Shown: positions 25,124 to 35,170 of the stretch, in pieces
Numbering within the stretch: the stretch's first letter is position 1
Layout of the letters: each line of letters starts with the position of its first letter
Assembly (NCBI RefSeq): GCF_004006535.1
Contig: NZ_RLIH01000012.1
Coordinates: 1 to 64,000, forward strand
Direction: 5' to 3'
DNA length: 64,000 bases
Source: Anaerosphaera multitolerans
GTDB taxonomy: Bacteria > Bacillota > Clostridia > Tissierellales > Peptoniphilaceae
The notes under the pieces: model-generated
What the model saw: only the letters and a program-made list of their open reading frames with translations
Databases searched by the model: none
Told to the model about the DNA's origin: nothing
Program-made: the position numbers and the translations under genes

Positions 25124-26413
25124 ATGTTAGATATTAAGTTTGTCAGAGAAAATCCGGAAGTTGTAAAAGAAAACATTAGAAAAAAATTTCAAGATGAAAA
25201 ACTTCCCTTAGTAGATGAAGTTATTGAGCTTGATGAAAAGTTAAGAGCTATAAAGACAGAGGGCGATGAGTTAAGGTCAAAGAGAAATAAACTTTCAAAA
25301 GACATAGGTACCCTTATGAAGAACAAGGAAACTGAAAAAGCTGAAGAAACTAAGGCAGAAGTAAAGAACATTAACGATAGGTTAGTTGATCTTGAAAATG
25401 AGGAAAGAGAAATTGATGAGGTTCTTCTAAGTAAGATGATGGTAATACCACAAATAATGGACCCTACTGTTCCAATAGGTAAAGATGATACTGAAAATGT
25501 GGAACTTGAAAAATTCGGCGATCCTGCAGTACCTGAATATGAAGTACCTTACCATATAGATATTATGGAGAGCTTTGACGGTATTGATTTAGATGCGGCA
25601 AGAAAAACTTCAGGAAACGGTTTTTATTATCTAAAGGGTAATATTGCAAGGCTACATTCTGCAATTCTCTCCTATGCCAGAGATTTTATGATTGATAGAG
25701 GATTTACTTATTATATTCCTCCTTTTATGATTCGATCAGAAGTGGTTACAGGAGTAATGAGTTTTGCGGAAATGGAAAATATGATGTATAAAATAGAAGG
25801 AGAAGACCTGTACCTAATAGGAACCAGCGAACACTCTATGATTGGAAAGTTTATAAATACTATAAATCCGGAGGAAGATATGCCTCAAGCCCTTACTTCT
25901 TATTCTCCATGCTTTAGAAAGGAAGTTGGAGCTCACGGTATTGAAGAAAGAGGAGTTTACAGAATTCATCAATTTGAAAAGCAGGAGATGGTTGTAATTT
26001 GTAAGCCTGAAGATTCTCCGTATTGGTATGATCAACTTTGGAACAATACAGTGGACTTCTTTAGAAGTTTGGAAATTCCCGTTAGAACTTTGGAATGTTG
26101 TTCAGGCGATTTAGCTGATTTAAAAGTAAAATCCCTTGATGTTGAGGCTTGGTCTCCGCGTCAGAAGAAGTATTTTGAAGTTGGTTCATGTTCTAATTTG
26201 GGAGATGCACAGGCTAGAAGATTAAATATTAAACTGAGAGGTGAAAATGGCACCTACTTGGCGCACACTTTAAATAATACTGTAGTTGCTCCTCCAAGAA
26301 TGTTAATTGCCTTTTTAGAAAATCTTTTACAAGAAGATGGTACGGTAAAAATACCTGGACCTTTACAACCTTACATGGGTGGAATAAAGGAACTTGTACC
26401 GAATAAAAAATAA
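25124..26413 (+). CDS. serS: Seryl-tRNA synthetase
   Basis: A 429-residue class II aminoacyl-tRNA synthetase. The N-terminal coiled-coil arm (about 30-105) binds the tRNA-Ser long variable arm. Motif 2 is FRKEVGAHGIEERGVYRIHQFEK, differing from the common FRSEAG...TRG form, and motif 3 lies in NGTYLAHTLNNTVVAPPRMLIAFLE. It is directly preceded by a T-box leader. The motif 2 variant resembles the form found in several Tissierellia and other clostridial synthetases rather than the Bacillus type (inference from memory). Confidence 0.95.
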   Translation: MLDIKFVRENPEVVKENIRKKFQDEKLPLVDEVIELDEKLRAIKTEGDELRSKRNKLSKDIGTLMKNKETEKAEETKAEVKNINDRLVDLENEEREIDEVLLSKMMVIPQIMDPTVPIGKDDTENVELEKFGDPAVPEYEVPYHIDIMESFDGIDLDAARKTSGNGFYYLKGNIARLHSAILSYARDFMIDRGFTYYIPPFMIRSEVVTGVMSFAEMENMMYKIEGEDLYLIGTSEHSMIGKFINTINPEEDMPQALTSYSPCFRKEVGAHGIEERGVYRIHQFEKQEMVVICKPEDSPYWYDQLWNNTVDFFRSLEIPVRTLECCSGDLADLKVKSLDVEAWSPRQKKYFEVGSCSNLGDAQARRLNIKLRGENGTYLAHTLNNTVVAPPRMLIAFLENLLQEDGTVKIPGPLQPYMGGIKELVPNKK

Positions 26414-26420
26414 TAAATGA

Positions 26421-26454
26421 AGAGCTTGAAATTTAAATCTCAAGCTCTTTTTTC
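26421..26454. terminator. Bidirectional terminator between serS and the M13 peptidase
   Basis: AGAGCTTGA (26421-26429) pairs with TCAAGCTCT (26440-26448), followed by T on the plus strand and, for the minus strand, A/T-rich sequence. Confidence 0.85.
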
Positions 26455-26455
26455 A

Positions 26456-28429
26456 TTACCAAATAGTTACTCTATTTTCAGGTGGAATATACATTCCATC
26501 ACCTTCAACTATATCAAACACCTCATAGAAGTCATCTGTATTGGAAAGTTGAATATTGCAACGAAGTTTATTCGGAGCATGTACATCTTCATTTAAAAGT
26601 TGACTTTCATATTCCGGAGTAGATTTGCTCCGCCATATAGTTGCCCAGCTTGTAAAAAATTCCTCTAAATTGGCATCAGGTAAAGTTTTTAAAGCTTCCA
26701 AAGCGACTGCCAGTCCTCCAGCATCGGCCACATTTTCTCCCAAGGTCTGTTCACCGTCTACTTTTCCGCCGTATATTTCAATTCCGTCAAATAATTTTAC
26801 CATTTCGGCAGTTTTCTTTTCATATTCTGTAAAATCCTCCTCAGTCCACCAAGAGACCATATTTCCATTTTCATCAAACTTTGAGCCGTTTGGGTCAAAA
26901 GCATGAGAAATTTCATGGGCTATTACAGTTCCAACGGCACCGTAATTTTCGCTGTCGCTTTGTTCGGCACTGTAAAATGGAGCTGAAAGTATAGCGGCAG
27001 GGAAGGTAATAGAATTAGTTTGCGGAGAATAGTAGGCGTTTACTTCATAAGCTGCCATCTCCCATAAACTTCTATCAATAGGGGTGTAGAATTTGGAATA
27101 GTCCAATTCCTGAGAAAGTTTTGTAATTGATTGTATATTTTCATAGCAGCTTTTATCTGTATCAATAATAATTTTTGAATATATCTCCGGAATTTCTTCA
27201 GGATAACCGATTTGCACCACCATAGTATTTAGTTTTTTTATTGCCGATTCTTTAGTACTTTCTGTCAGCCAATCTATATTAGCAATTCTATTTTTATAGA
27301 CCTCTATAAAATTTTGTACCATTGTTTCAATATCTTTTTTAGATTCCTCGCCCAGATAAGTTCTACCGTAGTAGATGCCGGCCAAATCATTAAATTGACT
27401 TAAAGATAAGTCAAAGGCTCTTTGGTCTGAAGGTGAAAGTTCTTTAATACCGCTTTCAAGCATGTCCATTTTACTTCCAACTTCTTCAAATTCCTCGGAA
27501 AGGAAAGGAGTTGCATTTTCCAAAGTTTTTATAATCATCCAGCTTTTTAGCTTATTAAAATTTTCCGGGTTGATGATTTTGTCAAATTCATGGAAAAATT
27601 CCGGAAGATAATTAATAATATAGTCCGGAGCTTTACCAACTAGAGAATCAAACATCATGTCAAATTTTAAATAACTGCTATATTTAGAATAAACATCTAT
27701 AGATTCAGGATTATAGATATCACTTATATTGTTGGTATCCAATTTTTCAAAGTCTATATATTTAGCCATTGTTGCATCAAATTCCAAAGCCTCATCAACT
27801 ATATTAGCAGCGTCCTCTTCATTTTTACCTGTCATTACCAGCATAGATTGAAGCATACTTTTATAATTTTTTAAAAACTCTTGGGTTTCAGGAGATTTAT
27901 CTTCACCGTAGTCGCTTTCATCTGATAGAAATAGAGCGGCAGGCTGAATATAAATAGCTTTTAAATTAGCATCTTTAAAGTCTGCATTAATTCCCAATGT
28001 AAAGGGAAGAGTAAGTCCCTTTAGTTCAAATTCAGCTAAAGAATTATTTAAGTCATCAAGGGAGTTTAAATTTTCAATTTCTTCAATAGTTGGAATTAAA
28101 GGTTCCACACCTTCAAGATTTCTACGTTCATAGTCATTAGCCAACTTATAAAATTTAAAAAACTCAACCATTTCAGGAATATCTGTTTCCTTATTTTCTT
28201 TGGATATGGAATCAAAATCCGTCTTCAAAGTATTTTTTACTGATTCTCCTATAATTTCAAAACCGTCTATACTACTTTTATCATCTGGGATTTTAGCCTC
28301 AGACAACCATTTTTCATTTACGGATTCATAAAAATCATCTTTATAGCTTATAGTGTCAGAACTACATCCAACTAGTAGTAAAAAGGATAAAAGGAGTGTA
28401 AGTAATTTAAATCTTCTTTTTTTTATCAT
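26456..28429 (-). CDS. pepO: M13 (neprilysin/PepO) family metallopeptidase lipoprotein
   Basis: A 657-residue zinc endopeptidase anchored outside the cell. The N-terminus has a lipoprotein signal ending LLLVGC. The zinc motif is HEISH (H505, E506, H509), with the third ligand in GENVADAGG downstream and the substrate-backbone motif NAYYSP upstream. Length and order match bacterial PepO. It probably cleaves external peptides, useful to a peptide fermenter. It is flanked by its own terminator and a short gap, so it is likely monocistronic. Confidence 0.93.
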   Translation of the reverse strand: MIKKRRFKLLTLLLSFLLLVGCSSDTISYKDDFYESVNEKWLSEAKIPDDKSSIDGFEIIGESVKNTLKTDFDSISKENKETDIPEMVEFFKFYKLANDYERRNLEGVEPLIPTIEEIENLNSLDDLNNSLAEFELKGLTLPFTLGINADFKDANLKAIYIQPAALFLSDESDYGEDKSPETQEFLKNYKSMLQSMLVMTGKNEEDAANIVDEALEFDATMAKYIDFEKLDTNNISDIYNPESIDVYSKYSSYLKFDMMFDSLVGKAPDYIINYLPEFFHEFDKIINPENFNKLKSWMIIKTLENATPFLSEEFEEVGSKMDMLESGIKELSPSDQRAFDLSLSQFNDLAGIYYGRTYLGEESKKDIETMVQNFIEVYKNRIANIDWLTESTKESAIKKLNTMVVQIGYPEEIPEIYSKIIIDTDKSCYENIQSITKLSQELDYSKFYTPIDRSLWEMAAYEVNAYYSPQTNSITFPAAILSAPFYSAEQSDSENYGAVGTVIAHEISHAFDPNGSKFDENGNMVSWWTEEDFTEYEKKTAEMVKLFDGIEIYGGKVDGEQTLGENVADAGGLAVALEALKTLPDANLEEFFTSWATIWRSKSTPEYESQLLNEDVHAPNKLRCNIQLSNTDDFYEVFDIVEGDGMYIPPENRVTIW

Positions 28430-28512
28430 AGTCCACCTCTTATATAATGAATTTCCATAATTCTATAGTACCATATAATATTATTAAAGAAAATTTATGG
28501 GCTGCTTAAGAA

Positions 28513-29886
28513 TTACTTTAAAATCTTTTTTATTAATTTAAGTTTATTCTCACTATAAGGAGGGTACCTTAAAGGCATATCAAAAAAACCGCTTTGTTTA
28601 AAAATACTTTTGTAGTGAGTAAAGGTATCAAAACTCTTTTTTCCGTGGTAACTTCCAAAACCCGAACTGCCAATACCTCCAAAGGGAAGGTTGGGATTGG
28701 TTAATTGCATTAGTACGTCATTAATACATCCCCCTCCAAAGGAACAGTTTTTCAGTATCCTATCAATGTTTTCTTTACTTTGTGAAAAAATATAAAGAGA
28801 TAGCGGTTTGTTAAAATTCCTAACGTATTCTATGGCTTCCTCAATATTTGAATAAGTTATTATAGGCAGGAGAGGGCCGAAAATTTCCTCTTTCATAATA
28901 GCTGATTTAAGAGTTACATTTTTAATTAGTGTGGGTTCAATGAAGTTTTCATCATCGTTAAACTTTCCTCCAAATACAATATCGCCATCTTTTAACAGAT
29001 TTTTAAGACGGTTATAATGTTTTTTGTTGACTATTCTAACCATGGCGTCTTTAGACTTATCTTCAAAGAAAAACTTATTAACTGCAGTTTCAAATTGAGT
29101 TATAAATTGTTTTTCTATACTTTCTTCTATTAATAAGTAGTCCGGAGCGACACAGGTTTGGCCTGCATTTATTATTTTTCCGAAAGCAACTTTTTTGGCG
29201 GCAAGGGAAATATTTGCGCTGCTATCTATAATAACCGGACTTTTTCCGCCAAGCTCCAAAGTTAGAGGAGTTAGATTCTTTGAGGCCGCTCCCATTACTA
29301 TTCTGCCAACTTGAGTACTTCCCGTAAAGAAAATATAGTCGAAATTTTCCTCTAACAGAGCTGTGCTTTCATCTACACTTCCTTGAACTACTGAAATATA
29401 TTCAGATTTAAATGTAGAGGAAATTATTTCAGCGATTACAGAACTTGACTGCGCAGAATGTTCAGAAGGTTTTATTACTACAGTATTGCCGCTTGATATT
29501 GCTCCTATTAAGGGTAAAAGACAAAGATGAAAGGGATAGTTCCAAGGTGCAATTATCAATACAAGTCCATAGGGTTCGGAATATATATAGTTTTTCCCGG
29601 GAAATTGGGCAAGGGAGCTCTTAACTTTTTTTATTTTCATCCATTTTTTTAAATGTCTCTTATGGAAGGATATTTCATTTAGGGCTATACCTATTTCAGT
29701 TAAATAAGTTTCAGCAGCTGATTTATTTAAGTCCTTCTCAAGGGCCTTATATATGGAGCTTTCAAATTTTAAAATTGATTTTTGTAATGAGTCAAGAGCC
29801 TTTATTCGAAAGTCATAACTGCGGGTAACACCTGTATGGAAAAATTTTTTTTGAGAGCTTATTAATTTATTAAACAATTTAATCAT
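28513..29886 (-). CDS. Aldehyde dehydrogenase (class 3-like)
   Basis: A 457-residue NAD(P)-dependent aldehyde dehydrogenase. Catalytic C245 in NAGQTCVAPDY, general base E211 in LELGGKSP, cofactor loop FTGSTQVG at 187-194, and the C-terminal NPNLPFGGIGSSGFGSYHGKKSFDTFTH block typical of ALDH3-type fatty or aromatic aldehyde dehydrogenases. The C-terminus carries a basic tail. No operon partner indicates a substrate. Confidence 0.93.
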   Translation of the reverse strand: MIKLFNKLISSQKKFFHTGVTRSYDFRIKALDSLQKSILKFESSIYKALEKDLNKSAAETYLTEIGIALNEISFHKRHLKKWMKIKKVKSSLAQFPGKNYIYSEPYGLVLIIAPWNYPFHLCLLPLIGAISSGNTVVIKPSEHSAQSSSVIAEIISSTFKSEYISVVQGSVDESTALLEENFDYIFFTGSTQVGRIVMGAASKNLTPLTLELGGKSPVIIDSSANISLAAKKVAFGKIINAGQTCVAPDYLLIEESIEKQFITQFETAVNKFFFEDKSKDAMVRIVNKKHYNRLKNLLKDGDIVFGGKFNDDENFIEPTLIKNVTLKSAIMKEEIFGPLLPIITYSNIEEAIEYVRNFNKPLSLYIFSQSKENIDRILKNCSFGGGCINDVLMQLTNPNLPFGGIGSSGFGSYHGKKSFDTFTHYKSIFKQSGFFDMPLRYPPYSENKLKLIKKILK

Positions 29887-30008
29887 CCTTTACATATTTG
29901 TAAATTTAAATTTATAAATAATTGAGAGACGGTGAAGTGTAAATATTGTATAATTAATTTATAACTTATGTTAATGTATTTAAAATATTACCATATTGAA
30001 AAATATAT

Positions 30009-30036
30009 TTGAAATCTTTTTTAAAAAGAGTATAAT
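30009..30036 (+). promoter_or_regulatory. Promoter of the riboswitch-ATPase transcript
   Basis: TTGAAA (30009-30014), 16-base spacer, TATAAT (30031-30036), about 10 bases before the riboswitch. Bases 29887-30008 upstream are A/T-rich with nothing recognised. Confidence 0.7.
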
Positions 30037-30044
30037 TATAGTTA

Positions 30045-30148
30045 CATTGGGGAGTAGCTAATTATTTTTCAGTCGTCATTACGGCAAAGTCCCGGCTGAA
30101 AGACCGAAGGGTAGCAAGACCACTGTTCTATAGAGCAGTGGTCTTTTT
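30045..30148 (+). promoter_or_regulatory. yybP-ykoY (manganese) riboswitch
   Basis: The leader has the family's conserved elements: GGGGAGTAGC near the 5' end (about 30049-30058), a CGTCATTACGGCAAAGTCCC arm, GGCTGAAAGACC (30094-30105), and a terminator AGACCACTG (30117-30125) pairing with CAGTGGTCT (30136-30144) then T. In this family Mn2+ binding blocks the terminator and turns on exporters. The downstream gene is a P-type cation ATPase, a usual partner. Confidence 0.85.
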
Positions 30149-30171
30149 TATTAATTATTAGGAGGAATTTA

Positions 30172-32865
30172 ATGGAGTGGTATAACAAGAGTTCGGAAAC
30201 TGCACTACAGGAATTAGAAAGTTCCAAAGATGGTCTGACTTTAGACATTGCAGAAAAAAGATTGCAGGAATTTGGCAGAAATGAACTGAAAAAAGAAGAA
30301 AAGAAACCATTTATAAAAAAACTTGCAGATCAGTTTTTAGATCCTATGATTATTATTTTAATTATTGCAAGTTTAATATCCGCCTTTATAGGTGAAGTGG
30401 TAGATGCAATTATAATTATAGCAATTGTGGCTGTAAATGCTCTTTTATCTCTTTACCAAGAAGGAAAAGCGGAAGAAGCCATTGCTGCACTTCAAAAGAT
30501 GTCTTCGCCAAAGGCAAAAGTTGTTAGAGGTGGCAGTATTATAGAAATTGATTCCGCAGAATTAGTTCCGGGAGATTACATTATTCTTGAAACGGGAGAT
30601 ATAGTTCCGGCTGATTTAAGATTAGTGGAAAGTAATAACCTAAAAATTGATGAGTCTTCTCTAACGGGGGAATCGGTACCTGTGGAAAAACATGCTGCAG
30701 AGATTTATGACGGTGTAATGGAAATAGGAGACAGAGAAAACCTGGCTTATTCCTCAACGATAATTTCCTATGGCAGGGGAACCGGTGTAGTAGTTGAAAC
30801 GGGAACTAAGACTGAAATAGGTAAAATAGCCCAGTCTATTCAAACAGTAGATAGAGAGGAAACACCTCTACAAAAGAAACTGGCAGGTCTTTCAAAATTA
30901 TTGGGAACGCTGGTAGTTGTAATTTGTTTAGTTGTTTTGGGAGTAGGTGTTTTATATAAACATGATTTTATGGAAATGTTTATGACTTCTGTTTCTTTAG
31001 CAGTTGCTGCAATACCTGAAGGTCTTCCGGCAATTGTTACAATAGTTTTATCTCTTGGAATGGGGAAAATGGCGGAGAAAAATGCCATTGTTAAAAAACT
31101 GCTTGCTGTTGAAACTTTAGGAACTACAACTGTAATTTGCTCTGATAAGACAGGTACTCTTACCCAAAATGAAATGACTGTTACTAAGGCCTACGTTGAT
31201 AATAAAGTATTAGAAGTTTCAGGAACAGGCTATAATCCTGAAGGTGAAATCACCTTTGAGGGAGAAAGTGTTTCCAAGGACAGTTTAAAAGATTTACGAT
31301 TGATGTCTGCAATAGCTGGACTTACAAATGATGCCAAACTAAATATTGACGGAATAAATACAAGTATACTTGGAGATCCTACTGAGGGAGCACTGTTAAC
31401 CTTTGCTGAAAAAGCGGTCAATCCAATTGATAAATTAAATGAGAAATACGAGCGAATAGCCGAAATACCTTTTGATTCTGCTAGAAAAATGATGACTACC
31501 TTCCACGAGAGGTTTATTGAAAATAAAATAGTATCTTTTACAAAGGGAGCTCCCGACATCATACTATCAAAATGCGGATATTATATGGAAGATGGAGAGA
31601 TCAGAGAGCTAACGGAGGAAAAAAGAAATGAAATAATGGGGATTAATTCCAGTTTTGCAAAACAGGCTTTGAGAGTTTTGGCCTTTGCATATAGGGAATT
31701 TGATAGGATTCCAAGTGATTTAAGTAGTGAGAATATAGAGAACGATATGGTATTTGTAGGCTTAACAGGTATGATTGACCCTGCTAGACCTGAGGCGAAA
31801 TCTGCAATTAACGAATGTATGACTGCAGGAATAATACCTATAATGATTACAGGAGACCATATAGAAACAGGTTATGCCATTGCAAAAGAACTGGGAATAG
31901 CGGAAAATGAATCTCAGGCTATTATGGGCAGAGAATTAAATGCAATGACTGCTGAGGAAATTAGAGAGACGGTTAAGACGAAAAGAGTCTTTACAAGAGT
32001 ATCACCTGAAAATAAAGTTCAAATTGTTGAGGCTTTAAAGGACAACGGACACATTGTTGCAATGACAGGAGATGGAGTAAATGACGCTCCTGCTATTAAA
32101 AGAGCTGACATTGGTATTGCAATGGGCATTACCGGTACGGACGTTGCAAAAAATACAGCCGAGGTAATACTTACTGACGATAATTTTGCCACAATAGTCA
32201 ATGCTGTTGAGGAAGGCAGAATTATCTACTCCAACATTAAAAAGTTTGTAGGTTATTTATTATCCTGTAATATTGGAGAAGTGTTAATAGTATTTATTTC
32301 CATAATATTAAATTTACCTGTGCCTTTAATTCCTATACAGTTGTTGTGGTTAAACTTAGTTACGGATTCATTTCCAGCATTGGCTTTGGGGGTTGAAAAA
32401 GGTGACGATGATATTATGGAGCAGGCTCCAAGAGATCCAAATGAACCTCTATTAGATTCTGAATTAAAAATAACTGTAATAGTTCAATCCATAGCCATTA
32501 CAGTTGCAACTTTGGGAGCTTATTTAATAGGGCTTTCATGGCATGGGGACGTTGGAGAAGGGTTGATGGATGCTAGAACTATGGCCTATGCCACTTTAAT
32601 ACTTTCCGAATTATTAAGGGCTTATTCTGCAAGATCTATTAGAAGTACAGTATTTCACATAGGAATATTTTCTAATAAAAAGCTTGTAATGGCCACGGCG
32701 TTTTCTTTTGCACTAACGGTTATAGTTATGTATGTGCCCGGAATAAGACAGATATTTGAACTTGATAATATTGGTCTTAGAGACTGGTCTGTAGTATTAA
32801 TAGCTTCATTTATACCTTTAGTACTGGGAGAAATTCAAAAAGTAATAAGATTTAAAAAGAAATAA
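30172..32865 (+). CDS. P-type cation-transporting ATPase (Ca2+/Mn2+ type)
   Basis: An 897-residue type IIA P-type ATPase. The phosphorylated aspartate is D325 in CSDKTGTLT, the TGES loop appears as LTGESVPV, and the ion-site motif in M4 is AAIPEGLPA at about 278-286, as in Ca2+ pumps. The hinge GDGVNDAPAIKRADIGIAMG and about ten membrane segments are present. Such pumps usually export calcium, but the Mn-type riboswitch in the leader suggests Mn2+ export or both. The tro uptake operon in this window would be the opposing activity. Confidence 0.93.
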   Translation: MEWYNKSSETALQELESSKDGLTLDIAEKRLQEFGRNELKKEEKKPFIKKLADQFLDPMIIILIIASLISAFIGEVVDAIIIIAIVAVNALLSLYQEGKAEEAIAALQKMSSPKAKVVRGGSIIEIDSAELVPGDYIILETGDIVPADLRLVESNNLKIDESSLTGESVPVEKHAAEIYDGVMEIGDRENLAYSSTIISYGRGTGVVVETGTKTEIGKIAQSIQTVDREETPLQKKLAGLSKLLGTLVVVICLVVLGVGVLYKHDFMEMFMTSVSLAVAAIPEGLPAIVTIVLSLGMGKMAEKNAIVKKLLAVETLGTTTVICSDKTGTLTQNEMTVTKAYVDNKVLEVSGTGYNPEGEITFEGESVSKDSLKDLRLMSAIAGLTNDAKLNIDGINTSILGDPTEGALLTFAEKAVNPIDKLNEKYERIAEIPFDSARKMMTTFHERFIENKIVSFTKGAPDIILSKCGYYMEDGEIRELTEEKRNEIMGINSSFAKQALRVLAFAYREFDRIPSDLSSENIENDMVFVGLTGMIDPARPEAKSAINECMTAGIIPIMITGDHIETGYAIAKELGIAENESQAIMGRELNAMTAEEIRETVKTKRVFTRVSPENKVQIVEALKDNGHIVAMTGDGVNDAPAIKRADIGIAMGITGTDVAKNTAEVILTDDNFATIVNAVEEGRIIYSNIKKFVGYLLSCNIGEVLIVFISIILNLPVPLIPIQLLWLNLVTDSFPALALGVEKGDDDIMEQAPRDPNEPLLDSELKITVIVQSIAITVATLGAYLIGLSWHGDVGEGLMDARTMAYATLILSELLRAYSARSIRSTVFHIGIFSNKKLVMATAFSFALTVIVMYVPGIRQIFELDNIGLRDWSVVLIASFIPLVLGEIQKVIRFKKK

Positions 32866-32913
32866 TAAGACGACTCTGTTTCATGTACTGACCCCAAAAA
32901 GTTGGACAAATTA

Positions 32914-33714
32914 TTAAGCTGTTAATAAGGACGAAGTTCTAAAATTTATAGGACTTTGTCCTTTTAAATTTTCTTTAATTCTATAGTTATTATAATAATA
33001 TATATATTCATCAATAGCTATTTTTAGTTCCTGTATATTTTTAAATTTTTCTAAATAAAATAACTCTGATTTCAATAAGCCAAAGAAATTTTCCATAACT
33101 GAATTGTCTAAACAATTGCCTTTTCTACTCATACTTTGAATAATTCCTTTAGATAATAACATTTGTTGATACTGTTTCAACTGATATTGATATCCTTGAT
33201 CTGAATGAAGAATTAAACTTTTTAAATCCTTATACTTATCAAAGGCTTGATTTAACATACTTCTAACTTGATTGAAGTTCGGGCTTTCTGACAGACTATA
33301 ACTAATTATTTCCCGATTATATAAATCTAAGATAGGAGATAGATATAATTTTTTACTTCCTACTTTAAATTCAGAGATATCTGTAACCCACTTAGTATTG
33401 GGCTTATTACTTTCAAAATCTCTATTAATGATATTTGGTGCAACTTTGCCAACAGTTCCTTTATAAGACTTATATTTCTTAGGGCGAACTAGAGATTTTA
33501 AACCAAGTTCTTTCATTAACTTATACACTGTTTTGTGATTTATTTTATGTCCTTGGTTTTTAAGCGCCAAATGAATTCTACGATAGCCATATCTACCCTT
33601 ATGTAAACTATAAATTTCTTGAATTATATTTTTTATATCCTTGTATTTATCAGTTTTTGATATGTTTTTAGTGTAATAGTAAAAAGTACTTCTTTTTAAA
33701 TTAGAAACTTTCAA
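32914..33714 (-). CDS. IS3-family transposase orfB (DDE integrase core)
   Basis: The 266 residues shown from the first Met hold a HTH_21-type region and an rve integrase core with all three catalytic residues: WVTDISEF, LHSDQGYQY and the glutamate in NSVMENFFGLLKSE. The reading frame is open further upstream to about 33775, where it meets orfA at an A7G run (33768-33775 on the minus strand), the expected -1 slippery site, so the natural product is an OrfAB fusion. OrfB is intact but orfA is disrupted, so the element should be unable to move on its own. Confidence 0.9.
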   Translation of the reverse strand: MKVSNLKRSTFYYYTKNISKTDKYKDIKNIIQEIYSLHKGRYGYRRIHLALKNQGHKINHKTVYKLMKELGLKSLVRPKKYKSYKGTVGKVAPNIINRDFESNKPNTKWVTDISEFKVGSKKLYLSPILDLYNREIISYSLSESPNFNQVRSMLNQAFDKYKDLKSLILHSDQGYQYQLKQYQQMLLSKGIIQSMSRKGNCLDNSVMENFFGLLKSELFYLEKFKNIQELKIAIDEYIYYYNNYRIKENLKGQSPINFRTSSLLTA

Positions 33715-34081
33715 TAAAGCATTAAAATTATATTTTCGCCTTAATTTATCTACAATTGAAGCTATTTCTTTTTTTGTTGATTTTGTTTTGAACGAATTAA
33801 GGCATCTAATTTTTTTAAGTATTCATTCTCCATTTTCAAACGTTGATTTTCCTTAATTAAATCATCTGTTATTTCTTTAGATAATTTTTTTAGCCTTCCT
33901 TTTCTAACCCCATCAGATACTTTTGAACGTCCTCGTCTTTCTTCATGTAAGGCTTCTTTTCCTTCTTCAAGATATATTCTTTTCCACCTTATGATGGTTG
34001 AATGACTAGGAATATTAAATTTACTTAAAGTTTCTGAATAAGTTAAGTTTTCATTTCTCATAGTTTCTATTACTTTAATTT

Positions 34082-35170
34082 GATAGATTGTAAAATTAAA
34101 TGCGACACCCTAAAATAAAAAAACTCATAACAAATTTATATTTCGTGTAAAATGTTAATCACCACAATAATCAAACACGAAAGGAACTTGTTATGAATCA
34201 TAAATATATTACCATGGATGATAGAAATAAAATAGAAGTACTTAATAAAGAGGGATACTCTGCTAGAAAGATTGCTACAATACTTGGATTTCATCATTCA
34301 ACGATTAGCAGAGAGCTTAACCGTTGTAAAGATTTTTATCATGCACGTGATGCACAAGCTAAGAGAAATGAATTGTCTAAGTTAAAAGGTAGAAAAAAGA
34401 AAATTACAAATAACTTAAAGAGTATTATTGAAACTCATCTAGACGAAGCTTGGTCGCCAGAACAAATTGTTGGTAGACTTCTAAATGGAATACTCTCTTT
34501 TAAAACCATTAAAACCATCTATAATTGGATTTATGCGAATGTATTAAACGTCAATTTAACTAGTCTACGTCGTAAAGGTAAAAGTAGAAAACCTACGGAA
34601 CTTAGAGGAAAATTCAACATAGGGACTTCTATTTCTAACCGACCTAAGTACATAAAAGAAAGAACTGAGTTTGGTCATTGAGAAATAGACACCGTTGTTT
34701 CCTCAAGAGGTAAAAGTAAGGGCTGTTTTTGTTTTGCTACGTTTGCTGAAATGAAAAGTAGATTATATATAGCAATAAAAATGGAAGATAGAAGTAAGAG
34801 TTCCATGTTAAATGCTATAAATCAATTAGTATAATCCTTTTCTAAAGGGGTATTTAAGAGCTTTACATCGGATAGAGGAAAGGAATTTGACTGTTATAGA
34901 GAAATAGAACAAATGGGAATTAATTTCTACTTTGCCGATCCATACTCAGCATGGCAAAGAGGAACGAACGAAAATAGCAATGGGTTGTTAAGGGAATACC
35001 ACCCTAAGAAAACTGATTTAGCTAAAATTACGGATGAACATTTAAAAAACACATTTTACAAAATGAATTCCAGACCAAGAAAATGTCTGGAATTCAATAC
35101 ACCGTTTGAGGTATTTTTATACGAGATTAATAATTTAGAGTAAGTGTCGCAATAATTATTGCAATTCAAC
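34082..35170 (+). mobile_element. IS30-family element inserted in IS3 orfA
   Basis: 27-base imperfect inverted repeats, 34082-34108 and 35144-35170, agree at 19 positions, with the innermost TGCGACAC identical. The flanking AATTT at 34077-34081 and 35171-35175 is a target duplication. The 1089-base length fits the family. Its transposase gene is interrupted by two stop codons. Confidence 0.88.
34193..35143 (+). pseudogene. IS30-family transposase with two nonsense mutations
   Basis: One frame runs through from ATG 34193 to TAA 35143 except for TGA at 34679-34681 (where the family has Trp in GHWEIDTV) and a TAA at about 34832-34834 (INQLV-stop-SFSKG). The helix-turn-helix ARKIATILGFHHSTISREL and the DDE residues (EIDTV, TSDRGKEF, NENSNGLLREY) are all recognisable. 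No frameshifts were found, so decay is recent. Short internal open stretches here are fragments of this one gene. Confidence 0.9.

Noticed and set aside
34679-34681. In-frame TGA in the IS30 transposase as selenocysteine or Trp recoding
   Set aside because: A second in-frame stop (TAA) follows, there is no SECIS-like element, and other genes in the window use TGA only as a stop or frameshift signal.
34913-35143. A separate 76-residue gene
   Set aside because: It is the C-terminal catalytic part of the broken IS30 transposase in the same frame, not an independent gene.
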